Source of the DNA: Sesamum alatum
Lineage: Eukaryota > Streptophyta > Magnoliopsida > Lamiales > Pedaliaceae
DNA length: 64,000 bases
Assembly: GCA_034509735.1 (NCBI GenBank)
Contig: JACGWO010000006.1
Span: forward strand, 37,627,141 to 37,691,140
Reading direction: 5' to 3'
The translations under genes were made by a program, and so were the position numbers. This document shows positions 58,999 to 64,000 of the stretch, in pieces; the stretch's first letter is position 1; each line of letters starts with the position of its first letter. Under the pieces are notes generated by a model. That model did not search any database and had not been told where the DNA came from. It saw nothing but the letters and a program-made list of their open reading frames with translations.

Positions 58999-60730
58999 CA
59001 TGCCTGTTTGCTGTAGCTTAGTTTATTTAAGCACTTTGTACATAGCTGCTGAAATTGACCTCTTGTGATCAACCGCTAGAAGTTCTTCTTCTTCTTCCAC
59101 TGCTTCCAGAAGTAGGATCTTGGAACTGTTTTTGCTTTATTATTCTAGTGTGAATAGTTTGCCAGGTTTCTTCTTTCAAAATCAGAAACACAGAACTGGA
59201 AACAGTCGATCAGGTGGATTATCTGCTGTTGAAGACGAAGGAGAAATGTGCATGATATGCAAAGCATACCATGCGAAATTTTTGATTGCTTTAGCTTATT
59301 AGGTAATTGTAGTATGAACGTTGCACCGGGAAGATTCTGGAAAATTTCTTCTTGTTTGGTGCTCGTCTACTTAGGTGTGAGATTAAAGTTCTTACCGATC
59401 GCCAAACTCTCGAGTCTTCTCTGATTCAAATAAAATGTTTTAGCAGGATATGTATGTAGTATACAGATTGATCTGAAGAATTTATGTGCTGATTCCTGAA
59501 GTCATCAGTGTTAGCTGCTGTATACCTGTTTATATTATGTCCAATTGTTCTTCTGGAATATTGATGTGGTTTTTGCTGCTTCGAGCAGATCTCAGTACAT
59601 TCAGCCACTTGTTTGAATCTATTAGTTCTATTAAATCTTGGGGAAAAAGTGTTTCAACAATGCCTAGCTCTTCAAGTGAAAATTTGCCATTTACTCTATA
59701 GTTTCATGATGGGATAGTTACGTATACACTTCCGAAGAAGGGAAAATTATTTTTTTAGTCCACTAAGTATGCATAATATTAATTTTAGTTCAGTAATTAT
59801 GTCCATTTTTTTCTAAGTCTAGTAACTTGCAAAATTGATGAGATTTAATTCTCTGGTGGTCGATTTTTGATTTCTTGGTTGAACATATTTTGAGAACTTT
59901 TAAGCTTACATGATAATTGAAATGATGTGGATTCTAGTTTGAAATGCCACTTAATACATGTGGTTGTACAAGTGACAATTAATACATATGGTTGTACACG
60001 TGTATAAGTTGTCGTAAATTAATCAAATAGTTGCCATGTGTGCATTTTATGGTTAATTTTCAAAATATCGTCGAAAAATTGAGTAAAAAATCATAATTCG
60101 GATTAAATCTCATCAATTTTGCAAGTTATTGGACTTAGAAAAAAATAGGCATAATTATCGGACTAAATTAATATTGGGCATACTTAGCGCACTAAGAAAA
60201 TAATTTTCCCACTTCTGAACCTATAGTCTATTTATCCAAATTAATCATGTCTTTTGTATAATTATACATAATTTCTTTAATATTGGGTAATTTGTGTAAT
60301 GATGTTAATATTTTTTTAAATGTATATACAATTATTTAAAAAATAGAGATGATTTGTGTAAACAGATCATAAATTAAAAGGGGTAAATGTAATTATCCCT
60401 AGCATTATTTATGTGGAAAACCAAATGAAAGGCTAACCTATGATGAAACATTGATCGCATAATATTCAAACCTTAAATGAATGAAACCCGGAAAACTTTC
60501 CTTGATGATGTTTACAAAATATCAGACAGTCTGCGAAACTAAACTGTATGTTATATTACAATGCCAACTTTGATATTCTTCTAAAACAATCATCGACAGC
60601 CCGATTTAAGTACCAAAAGTACTTCTCAGTTAAAAAATTCCTCAGAGAGGAACAACGATCTTGATCAAATAACCAAAAGAATGAACCAATAAGCAGAAAT
60701 GTACCGAAACATTCGCGCCCCTTCCGTTCA
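58999..60730. other. Spacer between the ARR gene and the COBRA-like gene
   Basis: The first several hundred bases are probably the ARR 3' UTR; the last 200 are the COBRA-like 3' UTR (-). Between them lie an inverted-repeat element (59748-60206) and AT-rich repeat debris (60240-60400). Open frames at 59120-59700 have no family resemblance. Confidence 0.45.
59748..60206. mobile_element. Inverted-repeat element, about 460 bp
   Basis: The left arm (TTTTTTAGTCCACTAAGTATGC, then GTAACTTGCAAAATTGATGAG) reappears inverted on the right (CATCAATTTTGCAAGTTA, then GGGCATACTTAGCGCACTAAG). Noncoding. Confidence 0.65.
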
Positions 60731-63298
60731 CTATTGCTGCATCGACACGAAAAGAATAACGAGGAGAACGAATGACAGGAAAACAGACGACGCCAATCTG
60801 TCAGAATTGCTCGTTGGAAGTAGTTTTGGCAGTGAGCACTCCTCCCCGTTGAAGTATACTTTTGATGGGAATCCATCGCCACCAGCAACGTTAATCCCAG
60901 GTGTCAACTTTTTCGTGAATGAGATGACAGACTGCTGTTTTCCGGGGACTCTGGGATCCTTCTGGGGATTAGCTGCGTCTGTTTCCCCCACCAGATAGTT
61001 CAATCCGGGAAGACCCTGCATGAAGATCGTGTTGTTTACGCCTTCTAGTGTGGTTCCATTGAAAGAGTAGACTGCTTCAAAACCAGGAGCCGCTTTGTCC
61101 AACTCCACTGCGGTAAACCAATCAGCGAAAGCAAGATCGTCCCAGTTGAAGATTGTGATTCTAGCAGACCATCCGCCTCTGAAGTCGGTGAACAAATGCC
61201 AGTTCAAACTAACACCACAGTTATCACTGCAGGGCAGAGGGTTTGGCACAGGAAAATGATGAAGATCAGCCCACGCTCGGGCCAATGTACTACGGTTATC
61301 GAATGGAACCAGGAGAGCCTGAGATGGAAGGAGGAGAGCTGGGGCAGTACTGCTGCACGTTCGAGCAGTGTTAGCAGGACAACCACAAGCACAGGTTGGA
61401 CACGGGATGATGGACTCATTGTAGTAAGCAGAAAACGACACACAGCATCGGGGGCTGGATCCCTTTGGTTGTGTAATATTGCAAACTACTTGCCAGCTTG
61501 CCATTGCAGATGAATGGGGCAACAAGCCACTTGGATCAGGGAATTGGCTGGGACTTACTCGAACGGGCGGCCCACATTTATAATCTGGGTTGAGTCTGCC
61601 TTTGATTCCCCAATTCTGCGGTGGAGTAAGATCAGAACGGTTGAGATTTGGTGGCATCTTGAAAACATTGATCTGGAATGCAGATTTTGACTTGCTTGGG
61701 TCCATTGCAGGCGGCAAGATCGTCCCGTTCCTACAGCAAAACGGTATCATCCCCAGGGTTGTGTCGTTGGTCTTTTCCAGAGGAAGGTCAACTATAGTTG
61801 GCCTTCTATCACAATTCAAGGCTGTCGAGAAGTCAAGATTCTGGTAAAACTGGCCTTGTTTGCCAAAAATACAGTCTGATGTATCCACCACAGAGGGGTA
61901 GGCTCCTTTCATGGCGAAAATAAACTCGTCTTCCATCCAATCCCAGCTTAGCTGCCAGTTATCGAGGCGGCCAAGAGGGTTGTGGTTTTCGATCATAACC
62001 TGCGCCCAGTAATTGGACTCGTACGTTCTCAACACATCATACATGATGGTGAGATCACCCTTTTGACGCGGTAAAAATTCTTCGTCTACCGTAACATTGG
62101 ACTTGAACTTGGGGTCTCTCGTGCAGCATACTTGCAATGTTCTATTCCCTGGAAAAACAAATAGCAGCTATTTCAGCGTTGCATTTATACATCTCAGGAT
62201 CATACAACAAAAGCACAACATATATTCTATATTCTAAAAGTCAAAGAAAATTCCACATTTCCATTTTTTTCTCAACAATCAAACAAGATTTGTACAACAA
62301 ACATACAATAACAATTGGAGGAAAAGTCTCTGTCCCCATCAACCATGTTAAAATCATCACATCAAGCTCATAACCATGTCAATCTTATTGCATTACATGA
62401 CCTTAATACTGTCAGCAGCACTAATGAAATCGCTCATAAATCAAAATCAAGATCCTCTATAAATTTCAAATCTTCCTCACCAATCAACCAGTCAAAAGAA
62501 AATCAAATCTCACTCATTCTCACACCAATCAAAACCCCAGAATTCATTCATTATATTCTGGAAACTAACACAGAGGTTTTAGCTGACCTGATCATTCATT
62601 ACATTCTAAAATACTAAGAAAAGACAAATCTTTAAACATCCTGTACTGAACTACTCGGTCGGGAGTAAATCTCATGAACCAAATTGTCGAAATCCCAAAA
62701 CCCTTTTGACTTCAAAAAGAGGAAGAAAGAAAAGAAAAAAGACCAGAGACATATACTGACCTTGCATAGTGGGTTTGGGGCAAACCCACCCATCATTCAC
62801 CAAAGAAATATTTGTGGGCATAGGCGCATCAGGCGGAGCGACTCCGAACTGGGTTCCCACCAATTCCACCCGAACACTCATCTGGGTCAAGTCACCCGCC
62901 GTCTCAATAGCCGTTTTCAGATCCGGATTCGGGAATCCTGCGAAAATCGTCCCGTTCCCTACACTCCCGGGAATAGAATTCCCATCAGCAAGCACGGCGT
63001 TAGAGGCAGACACCAGATACTCATCGTGCTGAAACCCAACGAACACTCGCCAGGACTTGAGGTCTTCTAAATCGTTGTTGAGTATGGAGAATGCAGACTC
63101 GAATCGGTAAGCCTGGCGGGCCGGATCCGACCTGAGTATCGGGGGTACTCTTCTTCCGGTGGAGTATGAGTAGGAGAGGAATATTCCGTTGCAGGCGTCG
63201 GAGGCAGGTGGTGGGGCTGGGGCGACGGGCCGGGTCTGAGCTCGGGCTTGGCCAAGAACGAGGAGAATGAGGGAGAGGAAAAGGGTGGTGGCCGCCAT
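60731..63298 (-). CDS. COBRA-like GPI-anchored protein (COBL7-like, long type)
   Basis: Cell-surface protein for cellulose deposition and cell-wall growth. Exons on the minus strand: 63298-62761 and 62148-60731; 651 residues with the phase closing. The start at 63298 gives a signal peptide ([17 protein letters not shown]); an ATG 11 codons upstream is in frame but less plausible. The N-terminal domain (to about 180) is that of the long COBRA-like group. The COBRA domain follows with the [12 protein letters not shown] motif (about 414) and the Cys-rich PCPTCACGC segment, DNRSTL and [17 protein letters not shown]. The C-terminus has a hydrophobic tail ([13 protein letters not shown]), the GPI-attachment signal. 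Several N-glycosylation sites are visible (NGT, NVT, NRS, NDT). Confidence 0.93.
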
Positions 63299-64000
63299 GT
63301 TCTCTGAGAAAGAATGCAGAGCGTGTTTCAATTCAAACTCATGACAATGAATGAAGAGAGAGAAAAAATAGTTGTAAACAAGATTATATAGTCTATATGT
63401 ATAGAGAGAGAAGGAGAGGAAAATCTATATGTATAGCTTGCAAGTATAGATACAAAGAATGTGTATATATATATGTGCGTGTGTGTGTGTGTGTGTGAAG
63501 CAGCAGCGGAGAAGGAAAGTGTGCGACGCGGTAGAGGAAAGACAGCTTAGTACAAGCTGTAATAAGTAAGTAGTTTCAATTCCATAAGCAAGAAATACTA
63601 CTCTTTTATTTTATTTATATTTTCTTAAGTTTTTTAACTGAAATAAATTTACACGGTTATAAAAGAATTTTTTTTGACGTACCAAACTTTGAATATTTAA
63701 AATTACCCTTTAATTTATTTTTTAATTTAAAAGAAATTGATCAGAATAATAATTTTAATATTATTTTCACTCAATCACACGCTTCATGTTTCTCATTTCA
63801 TTCCACATTTTTTTTCTTTATCATTTCTTTACAAAATTCCTTTTTCTCTTCATTTTATAAAATAATTTTTTTTATATAATCGTAAGAATCGCGTGCAGCG
63901 ACAATTAATATATATACAATTTATAATTAGTATGTTTTCAAGAACATTCCTTTCAAATAAAAAAAAAAATAAAAAAAGTTTCAAAGAGCTTTCCGCGCAC
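63299..64000. other. Upstream region of the COBRA-like gene
   Basis: Contains the leader and promoter with GA-rich (63402-63420) and GT-rich (63477-63497) microsatellites. Beyond 63600 the sequence is AT-rich with no gene or clear repeat. Confidence 0.45.

Noticed and set aside
61196..61513. Plus-strand open frames across the COBRA-like gene
   Set aside because: Antisense shadows of the long second exon, without codon or motif support.
62684..63070. 128-residue plus-strand open frame opposite COBRA-like exon 1
   Set aside because: Antisense shadow of a GC-rich signal-peptide exon; the minus-strand reading has clear family sequence.
1..64000. CRISPR array, bacterial operon, phage or viral genes
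   Set aside because: Nothing of the kind is present; the intron-rich gene structure is plant nuclear.

Overview
The window is nuclear DNA from a flowering plant. Genes are split by many short GT-AG introns. Long AT-rich spacers are filled with inverted-repeat elements, a Helitron, SINE-like copies and microsatellites. All recognisable proteins are plant families: clade-E PP2C, Di19, type-B response regulator, COBRA-like, isoprenylated metal-binding and PR-10/Bet v 1 proteins. Protein similarity by memory suggests a dicot, perhaps an asterid such as a member of the Lamiales, but the sequence alone does not fix the species.

Layout. 1-9.6 kb: a PP2C phosphatase (+), a repeat-filled spacer, then a small conserved protein with a gamma-glutamylcyclotransferase-like (GGCT-like) motif (+). 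10.9-14.3 kb: a class 3 (diacylglycerol-type) lipase (-). 15.7-21.2 kb: a UTP5/WDR43-type ribosome-biogenesis WD40 protein (+), divergent from the lipase. 21.9-22.9 kb: a heavy-metal-associated protein with a C-terminal CaaX box (-). 24.2-24.4 kb: a U2 snRNA gene (-) with a textbook plant snRNA promoter. 24.6-32.6 kb: four PR-10/Bet v 1 genes in tandem (-), all with one intron at the same place and phase. 32.6-39 kb: a gene-free stretch with a tRNA-derived SINE, a tandem array of SINE tails and a 2.65-kb non-autonomous Helitron. 39-41.4 kb: a DUF789 gene (+) with an apparent one-base frameshift. 42-44.7 kb: a Di19 zinc-finger gene (-) that carries a U12-type AT-AC intron. 45-55 kb: a second gene desert with repeats and a few promoter-like islands. 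55.2-59 kb: a type-B ARR (+). 60.7-63.3 kb: a COBRA-like GPI-anchored protein (-).

The genes do not form an operon or an obvious pathway, as is normal for a plant chromosome. Themes that recur are stress and hormone signalling (PP2C, Di19, PR-10, ARR) and RNA biology (U2 snRNA, UTP5). Exon boundaries were set by hand from splice signals, reading-frame continuity and remembered family sequences; for every gene except the UTP5 homologue (one possible extra micro-exon) and the DUF789 gene (one frameshift) the exon lengths sum to an intact reading frame. No wholly new biological system is evident. The most notable points are the U12 AT-AC intron, three GC-AG introns, the frameshifted DUF789 gene, the altered GGCT-like motif and the repeat families.
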